DNA of 64,000 nucleotides. Source: Phocaeicola sartorii JCM 17136 = DSM 21941. Lineage in GTDB: Bacteria; Bacteroidota; Bacteroidia; Bacteroidales; Bacteroidaceae. Both the position numbers and the translations under genes were made by a program. Location of the stretch: contig NZ_BAKM01000014.1 in NCBI RefSeq assembly GCF_000614185.1, forward strand, positions 56,240 through 120,239. Direction: 5' to 3'. The notes under the pieces were generated by a model, which was given only the letters and a program-made list of their open reading frames with translations, searched no databases and was not told the origin of the DNA. Shown piece after piece: positions 1-9,701 of the stretch; the stretch's first letter is position 1; each line of letters begins with the position of its first letter.

Positions 1-388
1 GTGCAGACTGCCGATGACGATATGATGTCGGAATAAAACCCGTTCTCGTCCATCGCCTGTTTCTGCTTCAAGGCTGTGCCGTCCGCCATATACATCGCCT
101 TGCCGACCGTCCACTTGATATAGTCGTTATCGGGTGGCAGGTTGAAGAAGTATTGATGAAAGAGCTGGATGTGGCTTTCGCCTCCATGGTGAAGTTCGCT
201 TCCAGCTTGGCCCGTTCCGCCAAAAAAGGGATGTCACCGTCCAATACATATATCTGCTGCCGCTCCTTGGTAACTAAAGAGATGCAGCACCAGATGGTAA
301 AGCCGCAGATAACGGCGCAACCTCCGATGGTTGCGAGTACCGTCATCATGGCAAGTTTTGTTTTCTGTGCTAAAGATTCTATAAGCAT
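1..388 (-). CDS. traK: Conjugative transfer protein TraK (VirB8-like), 5' part; 3' end outside window
   Basis: The first ~130 residues of an inner-membrane conjugation protein of the TraK/VirB8 position. The start is the ATG that opens MLIESLAQK, 23 bp after TraJ. A short cytoplasmic stretch is followed by one membrane segment at about residues 14-34, then a periplasmic region with the conserved-looking FHQYFFNLPP motif. The frame breaks in a GG pair at 173-174. Restoring a third G continues the protein through YIKWTVGKAMYMADGTA to the window edge. VirB8-type proteins are scaffold parts of type IV secretion channels. The assignment rests on gene order and topology. Confidence 0.75.
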
Positions 389-411
389 ATCGTTTCGTTT
401 TAAGATTACAT

Positions 412-1533
412 TCACTTGGATTTGATGACCGAACCTGCCGCACCAGCCGTTGCGCTGACAGCACCACCGGCGATAGAACCTGCCGTAGCAGCCATGCCTG
501 TAACAGTAGAACCTGCAGCGGAAGCCGCACTCGAACTTACACCACCGGGAATCAGCCAAGAAGCCACTTCGGGAACAAAGCGAATAATGTAGGCACCCAC
601 CAGCATACCCATCGCGTACATGCAGTTGGAGCCTATCCCTTGCAATCCCAATGCGCCAATCTGTTCCCATGAATTGACTGAGCCGTGCAGGAGATGGTTG
701 TAGGCTACCATGTCCTGCTGCAAGTTATAAAGCAGGATGAAGTCTATGTAGTAAAGGCACATATAGGTGACGAAGCCCCATAACGAGAGGGAAAGGAATT
801 TAGACATCCATTGGCTCCATGCCGAACTCCAAGGCGGTGCAAGTGACAGGGCGAACATTATCGGGCAGAATATCATCATAATGGCGATGAATATCCGTTG
901 CGCCACCAGTATGCCGTAATAGGACATCTGGAATATCAGTTCGCCGATAAAGCGTATGACATCGTTAATCCATTCGCTGACTTTTGTCTCGGCAGCCACA
1001 GCCGCACGTTGGGCATAGTTGTTGATAGTGCTACCCAAGTTCTCCACATTATAGATGAGCTTGTCCCACCAGGCGGCATCCTCACCAATGGCAGCTACCT
1101 GTTTGGCGGTTGCAATGGAATCCTGAACGGCTCTCAGCCGGTCCAAATACTCACTCTGCTTTTGTGCTACCTTCAGCTCGAAAGCAGCCACCTCCTTGTT
1201 TTTGGAGTTTGCCATCGCTTTGGTGGCTGACTCCAATCCCTTGCCCGGTACTTGCAATGCGGAGCAAATCCACGACGAGGAAGAGATACAGATGGAGATG
1301 CCGACAATACGGAGCAGCTTCATTACATCCATGCCGCGCCGTCCGAGTATCATCATCCAACACTCGTAAGAGCCGACACAGAGGGCAAGCAACAGCCCGA
1401 TGATACGTGCCAGTCCGACCGCATCACCCAACACCGCCACATTCGGGAAGGTCTCCATTGCGACCAACAGCTTATCCAGACTCTCGTCAATGGCAGGCAA
1501 ACCTATGGTCAGGAAAATTGATAATACATTCAT
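412..1533 (-). CDS. traJ: Conjugative transfer protein TraJ (VirB6-like polytopic membrane protein)
   Basis: Multi-spanning inner-membrane protein of 373 residues. I chose the start MNVLSIFLTIGLP because it lies 20 bp after the upstream stop; a longer frame would run into the preceding gene. Hydrophobic segments cluster at residues ~40-95 and ~200-330, with a soluble, helix-rich loop between them. The C-terminus is a low-complexity Ala/Gly/Ser tail. By position (after the VirB4 ATPase, before TraK) and topology it matches the TraJ proteins of Bacteroides elements, which are thought to be the VirB6-like channel component. The function is inferred from the family. Confidence 0.82.
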   Translation of the reverse strand: MNVLSIFLTIGLPAIDESLDKLLVAMETFPNVAVLGDAVGLARIIGLLLALCVGSYECWMMILGRRGMDVMKLLRIVGISICISSSSWICSALQVPGKGLESATKAMANSKNKEVAAFELKVAQKQSEYLDRLRAVQDSIATAKQVAAIGEDAAWWDKLIYNVENLGSTINNYAQRAAVAAETKVSEWINDVIRFIGELIFQMSYYGILVAQRIFIAIMMIFCPIMFALSLAPPWSSAWSQWMSKFLSLSLWGFVTYMCLYYIDFILLYNLQQDMVAYNHLLHGSVNSWEQIGALGLQGIGSNCMYAMGMLVGAYIIRFVPEVASWLIPGGVSSSAASAAGSTVTGMAATAGSIAGGAVSATAGAAGSVIKSK

Positions 1534-1552
1534 TGTTATTCTTATTTTACAG

Positions 1553-2239
1553 TTAATAATGCGTTGCTGCCACAGCACACAGATGGGCGGTCTGATTTAC
1601 CAGTTTCTGCATCTTCGTCTTGGCTTCCTCGTAGGCTTGCTGCCGTTTGGCATTTTCCAATCCGTAGCCGACACCCGTCTTGTGGATATAGGCGATGCCG
1701 GAACAAAGAATTTCATTCTGCCGGCTTAACTCGTCCACCTGATATTTGAGCTTACCGTTACTTTTCTTCATGCAATAGAGCAACCCGTCCGTAATGCAGT
1801 CCTGCATACGGTCAAACTCGTCCTTGTAGGAGGCGTAGGTCAAATCAACCGACCTGTCAGCCTCGCGAACCAGCTCTTCCTTGTATAGTTCCTCGATGTA
1901 TTTGCGCTCCGTTTCCACCTTCTTTACTTTCTGCCGCTGGGTCTCTTCTGCCGTCACACGGGTAGGCATGATACGCTTGACATCAGAGTCCTTTTCCTTA
2001 AAGCGAACCCGGAAACCGGAATTGAAGCCTGCCCATTTCCAATACATTTCCGCACCGGAATACTTGTTGTGCAGGAAGTAATAATACCAGTCGGGGGCGA
2101 AGTTCCAAGGCCCGTTCTCCATAGATTTCCATTGTTTCTCTTTCTCCTTGTCACGGGTCGGGCGTTGGGCATTAACCGTTATAGGGAAACCTGTTGTTGC
2201 GACACAAAACAGGCATATTAAAATTTGTCTAACCTGCAT
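1553..2239 (-). CDS. Exported conjugation-associated protein (DUF5045-like)
   Basis: 228-residue protein with a signal peptide (MQVRQILICLFCVATTGFPITVNA). Next comes a tryptophan- and tyrosine-rich segment around residues 45-75 (NFAPDWYYYFLHNKYSGAE, then WKWAGFNSGFRVRFKEKD), which resembles the DUF5045 domain found beside traJ in Bacteroidales elements. The C-terminal half is predicted helical and charged. Its start overlaps the end of the upstream gene by 11 bp, so translation may be coupled. The role is unknown; a periplasmic assembly factor of the transfer channel is a reasonable guess. Confidence 0.65.
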   Translation of the reverse strand: MQVRQILICLFCVATTGFPITVNAQRPTRDKEKEKQWKSMENGPWNFAPDWYYYFLHNKYSGAEMYWKWAGFNSGFRVRFKEKDSDVKRIMPTRVTAEETQRQKVKKVETERKYIEELYKEELVREADRSVDLTYASYKDEFDRMQDCITDGLLYCMKKSNGKLKYQVDELSRQNEILCSGIAYIHKTGVGYGLENAKRQQAYEEAKTKMQKLVNQTAHLCAVAATHY

Positions 2240-2914
2240 ATCCTTGATTCCATTTATTGATTACTTTATTCGCTATCTCGTCCTTGACATTGGAGTTCAA
2301 AATCTCCCAGATATAATCCGGTTTCCAGCCGCAATCCGTTATCAGAAAGCAATACAGATTGGCATTGTCAATGATGTACCGTGCCCTGTCGATGGAGGTT
2401 TTGAGGGTCATCACCAAATTCAGTTTCTCGTCCATACTCGCCTTCATCAGGTTGATGCCCGAAGCAGCCACAGAAGCATAGAGCTTGTAACAATGGCTTA
2501 TCTCCCTTGATATGGCTACATTGGCATCCGCATAGTACCAACCGACAAACGGCTTCTTTGATACTTGCTTGAAGGTGTTGCTCGTAAAGTCCTTATACTC
2601 TTTGACTAACTGATAGAGCGAGTTGCGGTGCTTGATATGGCACCTGCCAATACAAGGTACGAATGGGCATTGTCCAACTTGGTATCAAGCGTAGTCCGTA
2701 CATCGTTGAACTTAATGGCTCCCTTGGCTACAAGCGACTGCTCCCCGAAGCTGGTAGCCACCCGTTTCAATGCCTGGTCTTCATCCTTCTTCACGGCTTT
2801 GTGAAGGGCTATCAGGGCTTCGATGGTCGGAAGGTCTTTCGGGATAACAAAGGCGAAAGATTTTGCCGGAAGGAGCGTTGCAAGCATCATAGCTATGATA
2901 ATATATCGTTTCAT
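2229..2914 (-). CDS. Exported conjugation-operon protein, function unknown; one frameshift
   Basis: About 228 residues once a one-base loss at 2627-2628 is repaired. The N-terminal part (MKRYIIIAMMLATLLPAKSFAF, a signal peptide) and the C-terminal part (ending NKVINKWNQGYAG) lie in different frames that join smoothly through LYQLVKEYKDFTSNTFK. The body is helix-rich with a conserved-looking FVGWYYADANVAISREI segment. I do not recognise the family. It sits between an exported protein and the DUF5045-like gene, so a periplasmic or outer-membrane role in transfer is likely. Confidence 0.6.
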
Positions 2915-2931
2915 ATCTGCTCAGATTAATG

Positions 2932-3670
2932 TTAGTAATTGGAAGCCACCAACCTGTTCCAGTCATTGATAAGCCCGCCGACATTGTTCTTCATCGTCAC
3001 CACATTTGCCCAACTCCGGGTCAATGGCAAAGAACAAGTCATTAGCGGTAGCATACTGAGCCATCAGTATCATACCTTCCACCTTGTAGCGGATTTCCAG
3101 TAATCCTGAATAGATACTGTTAGCCAATGAGAGCCTTTCGTATCGGTCAAGCATATTGTAGCCATCGCTTTTCTTCTCTGCCGTACCTTGTCCTTTAAGG
3201 GGATTCTGTATCGTGGCATTGTTCACGATATTCACGAAGTTGCCCACCAACTGTTGGGTTTCCGTTACAAGGTTGCCCAGCTCATTCAGGCATAGCAACT
3301 TGTTGGAGAACTTCGCCTTGTTTACCGTCTTGATAAGTTCCGGCACATCTTTGAGGATGTCGTAGGCGCACAGTCCAATCTCCTTGTAGTATTTGCTCTC
3401 CGTACCGAAGCCGGACACATTCTGCATCGTCACCTTGTAGAGTTCCTTGATGGTAGCCATGCTCACAGTATAGAGTTCCACCTTCTTCTTTTTCTCGGCA
3501 ATGGAATCCAGACGTTGGTTGTGCTGACCCTCAATCAGCTTTTGAGAGGCAAGGTTACTTGATACCACCTTGATGCAGTTCTTGTCAATGACTACCTTCC
3601 AAGCGGCGAATAAATTTGGAGTGGCCACCATTGTTATGAGTGCCACAAGTATCATTCTAATTCTTACCAT
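2932..3670 (-). CDS. Exported conjugation-operon protein in the TraI/VirB5-like position; one frameshift near the 3' end
   Basis: About 245 residues with a signal peptide (MVRIRMILVALITMVATPNLFA), then a long helical body. The open frame ends early at 2963, but shifting frame near 3011-3020 gives a natural tail, WANVVTMKNNVGGLINDWNR, ending at 2932, 17 bp before the next start. This shift needs one extra base (or two lost), unlike the other breaks in the window. The start codon overlaps the TraG stop (ATGGTAA), which suggests translational coupling. Position after the VirB4 ATPase suggests a minor-pilin or VirB5-like role, but sequence similarity is not obvious to me. Confidence 0.6.
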
Positions 3671-6499
3671 AACGACATCACTTTTTGTTGTTGATTGACT
3701 TTTCTTGCGAATACCAGATACTTGTCATCACCGGCTTGCTTCCTGTCCGCCTCGATTCTCGTGATTGCTTCCTGCATATTGCCATAGTAGGAAGGTAAAT
3801 CTTCAGGGCTTCCTTCTCAGTCCGCTCGGTGGTGTATGCCCAATAACATTCGGGCGGTTCCTCCACACCATAGACATCGGAGTTCTGTCCCCGGCATATC
3901 CATACCTCCTTGAAGTAGTTGCGCCCCTCCCGGTTGTTCAGGGCGTTGACGGTAAAGATCTGCTGCCGCTGTATTTGGGTCAGTCCCAATATGGCGGCTA
4001 TCTCATCGTACCTGTCCTTAAACTTGGTCTGGTCTAACAATATCTTCACGTCTGAGTTGTTGATGATGGCTTCCTTTACGATGGGCGAATCTATCACGTC
4101 GTTCAACTCCTGAGTGACCACTCCGGCTATGCCGTGAAATTTCCTGACCGTTTTATAGAGGTACTTGATATACTCTGCCATCGTAGGCGAAGCGATAGCC
4201 TTCCACGCTTCCTCGATTATCAATGCCTTGCGGCCTTTCTTGATACGCATCTTCTGGAGGAACACGTCCATGATTATCAGCACCACGATAGGGAAAAGCA
4301 CGGGATCATCCTTTATCTTATCAATTTCAAAGACGATGAACCTTTCATCAAAGAGGTTTACATCCAAATCGGAGTTCAGCGTGGTTTCCAACTCACCGCC
4401 ACGATAAAACTGCTTCAAGATGGCGGCGAAGTCCCGGATGCCGAAACTGATTTTCTCCTGTGAAGTGATTTGCGGGATACGCTCCAAGGCAAACTCATAG
4501 TAGGAGTTGAAGGACAGTTCCTTTACCCTTAGCCTACGTTTCTGTACTTCCAAGTAATCAATCTGCTTCTCAATCTTTATCAGGAAAGAGTTCTCATAGA
4601 GTTCCTTCTTGAATTTCTCCATGATGCACAAGGCACGCTCCCTTTCTGGCTGGGTAGCCCCTTGGTCATGGGCAAGTGCATTTAGGGAACGGTATTGACG
4701 AATCAGCTTTTGCCTGTGAGCCTCGGTTGGCAACATCAGCATACGGTTTTCCTCAACAGTGGAAGGAGGCTCTTCCGTATTTATCAGTTCGTCTATGTCC
4801 TCCATTCGGGTGGAATAATTATCATAGTCTTCTTCCATCTTTGCGTCCACCAGCAACTTCTGACGCAAGCCTTCACGTTCCTTCTCTGTGAATTTCTCAA
4901 AGGGATGGAAATAGGCATCGTAATACTCCACAATGGTCTGGTTCACTAACATATCCTCAATCTTCGTGGGCAGTTCGTTACCTTTGAATATCAGAAATAT
5001 CAGAGATTTCAAAAAGTTCTTCTTCTCGCCGAAGTTTAATTCATATTCCTCCTTAGTCACCTTAAAGGGGTTCATGGAGATAGGCTTCTCTTTGGTATAA
5101 GAGATATATGTGCCACCGAAGTAGCCACAGATACCTTCGTAGGAATCACCCGTATCTACTATAACGACATCCGTGTTTTGTTCCAACAACTGACGCACGA
5201 CACTATTGGTATGGAAAGATTTTCCGCTTCCGCTTGGCCCGATACAGAAAAAATTGGCATTGTCTGTCATTTTGACTTTGCCCTCTTTACCAGTGAAATC
5301 TATGCAGACCGGCAACCCTTGTCGATCTGTATAGTAAGTGGTCAAAGGTGTCTGCTCAGACTCCTTTAAGTGTTCCTTAAAAAAGAAACAGAGGGCTGCG
5401 TCCGAGAGTGTAAGGAAGAGGTCATAGTCCGGATTGAAAGCGTATGCGTTTCCGGGAAAGCTGTCCGTGAACAGTTCCAACTGGTTATAGGCTGTCCTTG
5501 ACGGCATGATGCCACATTCATATAACTTGGTTTCCAGATACGATGTAACCGGAGTTACTTTATCCACGGGACAACTGACCAAGATATTGAAATTCGTATA
5601 TACCAACATGGAACTATCCACGGCAAGTCGGTTCAACACTTCCTCGATGTCAGCCTTGGCAATCTTGTTGCTTGGGTCAGGCATGGAGCCGTGACGCTTT
5701 GCTTTGCCTTGCAGCTTACGGAGTAACTTGCGTTGGTTCGGTATCTGTACTACCTGGTTAAACACCACACAATCCGAAAAAGGTATGTTGGTCAGGAACG
5801 AGAACAGGTCGGTTGCGATATTATAACCATTGATGTTCGTCTGCGTATAGGGCTTGATGATTGATGGCAGGTTTATCTCGTCTATATCCACCAACGGGTA
5901 GGAACGAATGATGCGATTGCCGGTTCTGAGGTATTCGTCCGAAGCTTGAAGTTTGTCATGGAGAATGCCCCGTGCCGGAACTGGAATGCCATGAAGCGGT
6001 GGCAATACTCGTCAGCTTCGGCTTTGGAGAGCTTGCGGTGCCGGATGCCCCGCTCGGTCAGGATGTCATCCACCTTGGAAACCTTCGTATGAAAGTCCAG
6101 CCATGTCTTCGGGTCGTACTGCACGAACTGGCTGCGTTGCGCCTCCTGTGTCACTATCAGGTACGTGCGTATCTCTGTGAACTCCCTTCCCTCGAAATAA
6201 TTGAAGTAGCTCCGGGTCAGAAACTCCGCATCTTCCGGCACGTCATGGTGGTAGGCTTGCTTGCAGAGGATGTCCTGCTTTTGCAGGGCATAGCCCTCGC
6301 CGAGGGTCTGCACTACATTGGAAAGCACATCCTGAAAGCGTATGTACTGCCCGGCATCGGTGCAAAGCTGCTGCACCGGGTTGGTCATCTCGAAGATGAC
6401 GGACGGCTCGCCCTTGGCTGAAAAAAGGACGACATTGCCGTCCGTTTCCTCCAACCCGGCATAGAGGCCGTCAAAGACTTTTTTCTTGGTTTGTGCCAT
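3664..6499 (-). CDS. traG: Conjugation ATPase TraG (VirB4 family); two frameshifts
   Basis: About 945 residues after repair, the normal size for Bacteroides TraG. The N-terminal domain (MAQTKKKVFDGLYAGLEE onward) resembles DUF3875/VirB4 N-termini. The C-terminal AAA domain shows Walker A GPSGSGKS and Walker B KALIIEEAW, followed by GVVTQELNDVIDSP. A one-base loss at 5946-5947 splits the N-terminal ~180 residues from the rest, and another near 3789 scrambles the last ~55 residues. After repair the protein ends FARKVNQQQKVMSLW and its stop overlaps the next start. VirB4 ATPases power pilus biogenesis and substrate passage at the inner membrane. Confidence 0.93.
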
Positions 6500-6501
6500 A
6501 A

Positions 6502-6792
6502 TTAGGAGCTTTTTCTCAGTTTGTTGTAAATATAAATGCCCTTGTCTCTCCGCTTGTTGTGCAATCCTCCGCGCTGTTTGATGAAGATGGTCACCAGCCC
6601 GATGACCGCCATGACAAGCATGGCGATGAACCCGGCGAGCTTTCCCAATACAATGGAGAACAGTATGAATCCGACAAACGACATACCGATGGCCAATGCC
6701 GCCAACGTAAGGAAACGCCCACGGATGCCCATGAACTCCAGCGGTTTTTGCAGTCCCTTGAATACGGGAAATCCCTCCTGATTCATCGTCAT
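6502..6792 (-). CDS. traF: Conjugation protein TraF (DUF4133, VirB3-like)
   Basis: 96-residue membrane protein with two adjacent hydrophobic segments at residues ~27-47 and ~50-70 and a basic C-terminus (KQRGGLHNKRRDKGIYIYNKLRK). Length, topology and place directly before the VirB4 ATPase match the DUF4133 family, the likely VirB3 equivalent in Bacteroidetes systems. The gap to TraG is only 2 bp, so the two are co-translated. An in-frame ATG two codons downstream is an alternative start. Confidence 0.85.
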   Translation of the reverse strand: MTMNQEGFPVFKGLQKPLEFMGIRGRFLTLAALAIGMSFVGFILFSIVLGKLAGFIAMLVMAVIGLVTIFIKQRGGLHNKRRDKGIYIYNKLRKSS

Positions 6793-6810
6793 TCTATTGT
6801 TGCGTCATTG

Positions 6811-7197
6811 TTATTTGAAGAACAACGGAAGAGCCTCGGAAAGCGCGATGAAGGCGATACAGCCACCGATGGTGAGCATGATGGTCTTCTTCACGTCCTG
6901 GTCACCGTTTGACATCTTGAAATACACGTTGAAAGCTCCGACCAAGGCGATTACGGCTGCGATTGCCTTCATCAGGTTGGAAACCGGGGTCTGATAGGAA
7001 CTGATTTCAGTAGTGGCTTTTGTGAAGCCGGCCGCGCCCTTGCTTGCCGCCATCATGTCACCTACGGATATTGTCAGTGCTACTACTGCCAACACACTTT
7101 TCTGTGCGAAGGAGCTTGCCATGAAGCGGTCATATGCACGTTTCAGTTTTTTCTTGAATTGCATTTTTTGAAATTGTTTATCTGATTTCATCACCAA
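6811..7197 (-). CDS. traE: Conjugation protein TraE (DUF4134, pilin-like)
   Basis: 128-residue small membrane protein. A basic N-terminus precedes a hydrophobic signal-like segment (residues ~30-50, KSVLAVVALTISVGDMMAAS), then GAAGFTKATTEISSY and two further hydrophobic helices at the C-terminus. This is the DUF4134/TraE pattern, which occupies the VirB2-like (pilin) position beside TraF and TraG. The start could instead be the methionine two codons later. The N-terminal extension is a little longer than I expect for the family. Confidence 0.82.
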   Translation of the reverse strand: MVMKSDKQFQKMQFKKKLKRAYDRFMASSFAQKSVLAVVALTISVGDMMAASKGAAGFTKATTEISSYQTPVSNLMKAIAAVIALVGAFNVYFKMSNGDQDVKKTIMLTIGGCIAFIALSEALPLFFK

Positions 7198-7275
7198 AGG
7201 AACAGAGGTCGCTAAAGAAACGGGGGCTTCTTCTTAGAAGAAGGTATATATGGTTTGTCGGGTAAGTTTGCCTTG

Positions 7276-7701
7276 CTATTTGGCATTCTCACAGTCGGCT
7301 ATAAGTGAACCTAAATCGCAAATGCCGTTTTCCACCATATTATTTACCTCCACAACGAGGTCTTCCACAAGGATGCCGTCCGTCATAATGGCTTCACGGA
7401 AACCGGGACGATGGAATGGCTTTTCGGAGTTGGATTCAGGCTGTTCCCGGTCAGATTTTGTCTCAGAGTCAGAATTTGCCTTTTCCTCCGGTTTATCCTC
7501 TTTCTGCTTCGGTTCATCCCGGCTGATTCTGAATGGCTTGAAGGTCTTTGCTTCATCCGATATGTCTATGTCTTCTTCTGATTGCGATTCCAGTTCTGCT
7601 GTCTGTGCAGCCTTGGCTTTCATGATGTCAAGGACTATCAACGCGGCATAGTAGAACAGGAGGGCAATGAAGAGCAGGAATACTATTTGTCCGTATTGCA
7701 T
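7276..7701 (-). CDS. Membrane-anchored TraD-like conjugation protein
   Basis: 141 residues: one N-terminal membrane segment (VFLLFIALLFYYAALIVLDI), then a strongly charged, probably disordered region (residues ~35-100, rich in Glu, Lys and Ser), and a short conserved-looking tail (DGILVEDLVVEVNNMVENGICDLG). It sits between TraC-type genes and TraE, the place of traD in Bacteroides elements. Bacteroides TraD is poorly characterised, so no molecular role is claimed. Confidence 0.6.
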   Translation of the reverse strand: MQYGQIVFLLFIALLFYYAALIVLDIMKAKAAQTAELESQSEEDIDISDEAKTFKPFRISRDEPKQKEDKPEEKANSDSETKSDREQPESNSEKPFHRPGFREAIMTDGILVEDLVVEVNNMVENGICDLGSLIADCENAK

Positions 7702-7714
7702 GGTGCTATGTTAT

Positions 7715-8302
7715 TTATAAAGTGATTACTACTTGTAGATTATTTCCTGTAATTGGCAGGAAGCTCAATCCCAACTTGACGGCTTTGCTTTCCAGCTTGG
7801 TCTTGCGCTCGAAGTTATCTGTGGCATATAGCAGGACACGCTCGCCGCATACAACATACCCCAGGCTTTTGAGCCGTGAGCGGAGCCTTACCCTTGCACG
7901 GTTGGAAACAACCTTAATCTGTGTCAGCGGTTCAAGTCCGAATATCACGTGCCGTCTCTCACGTTTGATTAGCTCAATACGGGTTTGGGATATGATATAG
8001 GAAGTTTCCGTCCGGCTGCGTTTCAGTCCTAACTTGGCGGCGATGTTGCATACATTCGACCGGCTTATTCCCAAATCGCGGGCCATTTGAGTGAATGACT
8101 TGTAATGGAAATGCCTGCGGATATAGTCGGCACGCTCCATCCATTTCGTCTTGGCAACTTTTACCAGTCCTAATTTGCGGGCTTTCTGCTTGACAAGGGT
8201 CTCGCTTACTCCCAATACTATGGCGGTATGGGAAGTTGTTTCCACCGGGTACAGTTCCGTCAAGAGGGTTGTCATCCGGTCAGTCCATTGGATTGTCCTC
8301 AT
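7715..8302 (-). CDS. Helix-turn-helix protein of the transfer operon
   Basis: 195-residue basic protein with two repeated homeodomain-like helix-turn-helix units: residues ~1-50 (TTLLTELYPVETTSHTAIVL, then KARKLGL) and ~60-95 (SFTQMARDLGISRSNVCNIA, then AKLGLKRSR). The C-terminal half is basic. Its start overlaps the end of the upstream DUF3408 gene by 4 bp (ATGA type), so the two are coupled. It may regulate the operon or bind element DNA. I do not recognise a precise family, and it is not a typical TraC. Confidence 0.65.
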   Translation of the reverse strand: MRTIQWTDRMTTLLTELYPVETTSHTAIVLGVSETLVKQKARKLGLVKVAKTKWMERADYIRRHFHYKSFTQMARDLGISRSNVCNIAAKLGLKRSRTETSYIISQTRIELIKRERRHVIFGLEPLTQIKVVSNRARVRLRSRLKSLGYVVCGERVLLYATDNFERKTKLESKAVKLGLSFLPITGNNLQVVITL

Positions 8303-8715
8303 GCCTTTGCCTCCTTATAGTTGATGAAAAGCGACTTGTTATCACGGCGGTACTTCGCAAGCTGTGGCAGGTAGGTCTTGAAGAACGTGCGGACAATGGC
8401 GTTCACCATGTCGGAACGGCTGCGGTTATGGATGTTGCACTCGTCCAATGAGTCGGCAAGGTCGCGGTCTAACTTGCAGATCATCCTTTCTCCTTTATCT
8501 TCTTGGGTATCGCTTTCAAGATAGGACAGGAAGTCTTGCCAATAGTCGGAAGGCTCAATTTCAGGAGCAGTTTTCTCGCCAATGTTATCTTCGCCTGTAA
8601 CCAACACAGTTTCATGTTCTTCTTCAACTCTTGGCTTGTTTTCGTCCGACAGGCTTATGTCGGGGTCATTGATGCCTTTGAGGAGGTCATCTATTTCGGG
8701 AATGTCTTTTGTCAT
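8299..8715 (-). CDS. DUF3408 family protein (TraB-like)
   Basis: 138 residues. The N-terminal ~70 are acidic and probably disordered (DIPEIDDLLKGINDPDISLS), and the C-terminal ~60 form a compact domain (MICKLDRDLADSLDECNIHN, SRSDMVNAIVRTFFKTYLPQ) typical of DUF3408, which looks like a ribbon-helix-helix-related fold. DUF3408 genes follow the ParA homologue in Bacteroides elements and are called traB or traC. A DNA-binding partner of the ParA protein is a plausible role. Confidence 0.75.
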   Translation of the reverse strand: MTKDIPEIDDLLKGINDPDISLSDENKPRVEEEHETVLVTGEDNIGEKTAPEIEPSDYWQDFLSYLESDTQEDKGERMICKLDRDLADSLDECNIHNRSRSDMVNAIVRTFFKTYLPQLAKYRRDNKSLFINYKEAKA

Positions 8716-8736
8716 TACTGTATATGTTGATGGTTA

Positions 8737-9530
8737 TTATTGATTGTCATTTTCTTCCGGTTGTTTCTCTTTCGCTTTGCCTTTTAATTCCACCTCCAGA
8801 TTCCCGGTCAGTTGTATTCCCGTCAATTTAGGCTCACGGATGGGTGCTGTCGTATCGAAGATGTAGGAATAGATACGTTCAAAGACGGGAGTAACGATAC
8901 CGGCCTGTTTATCCAAAGCCGCCATCGTACTGAAACGCTCCATGTCGGCACGCTTGGGAATCCTGCCCGTTACCACTCCGTAGTTGCAGAAGGTCTCTCT
9001 GGTATTCTCCCAAATGACCAGTTCGGAACGTTTTCCCACTCTGCCGTCATGCAGGTTGGGGACAATGAAAAGCTGTGCCTTCATATTTTCGCCAACGGCT
9101 TTTCGCAGACGGTCAATAAACATAAGGAAGCTGGCGGTGGAGGGAACGGTCATCAAGTCATAATGGAAAGGCACAACGATAATGTCCGAGTTTACGAACA
9201 TCGGCACCAGTCCGTCCGCTTGCAGGCTGCCAGGGGAATCCATCAGCACGACATCCAGGTCGAATCGTTGTGCATTTTCTCTATAAGGGCAATAATCGCT
9301 TTCTTGTCGTTGGCCTCGTATGACAGCACATCGTAAGGCACATACTGCACATCGTATTTCTTGATGTCAGCCTTGCGGCACTTGATGATGGAGTGCTGGA
9401 AGTCGCAATCGACTATGGCGACACGTACTCCCTTCGTCACCAGATAGTTGGCGAAGGTCACGCAGAGGGTGGTTTTGCCCACGCCTCCTTTTTGGTTGGC
9501 GAATGTGATGATGACCGGTGTCTGTATCAT
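8737..9530 (-). CDS. traA: ParA/Soj family ATPase (TraA); one frameshift
   Basis: 264 residues after repair of a T-run loss at 9263-9264. The N-terminal part shows the deviant Walker A of ParA/MinD ATPases (ANQKGGVGKTT). The repaired junction restores the Walker B region (DLDVVLMDSPGSLQADGL), which is otherwise split across two frames. It is the first gene of the transfer operon, as TraA is in CTnDOT-like elements. ParA-type ATPases position DNA or complexes on the nucleoid; the exact role in Bacteroides conjugation is not settled. A promoter-like TAATTTTG lies just upstream. Confidence 0.88.
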
Positions 9531-9557
9531 TTTTCCGTGCGATGAATTATTTTAAGG

Positions 9558-9600
9558 CAAAATTATCGCACGTGTAACCGGGAAAACGAAATACGCAACA
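9558..9600 (-). promoter_or_regulatory. Promoter of the transfer operon (twin of the mob promoter)
   Basis: On the minus strand a 16-bp element, TGTTGCGTATTTCGTT, is followed after 19 bp by TAATTTTG, a match to the Bacteroides -7 box TAnnTTTG. It sits 28 bp before the ParA/TraA start. The same 16-mer, same spacing and same -7 box occur upstream of the mobilization gene at 11963-12005. Confidence 0.65.
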
Positions 9601-9701
9601 CTTATATGTCCTCGGTTAAAGTAACCGGGGTGCAAGGGTTCGTGTTATCAGGGTATCACGGTTTGATGCGCCCGAAAAGTGGACGGCAGCACGTCCCTGT
9701 T

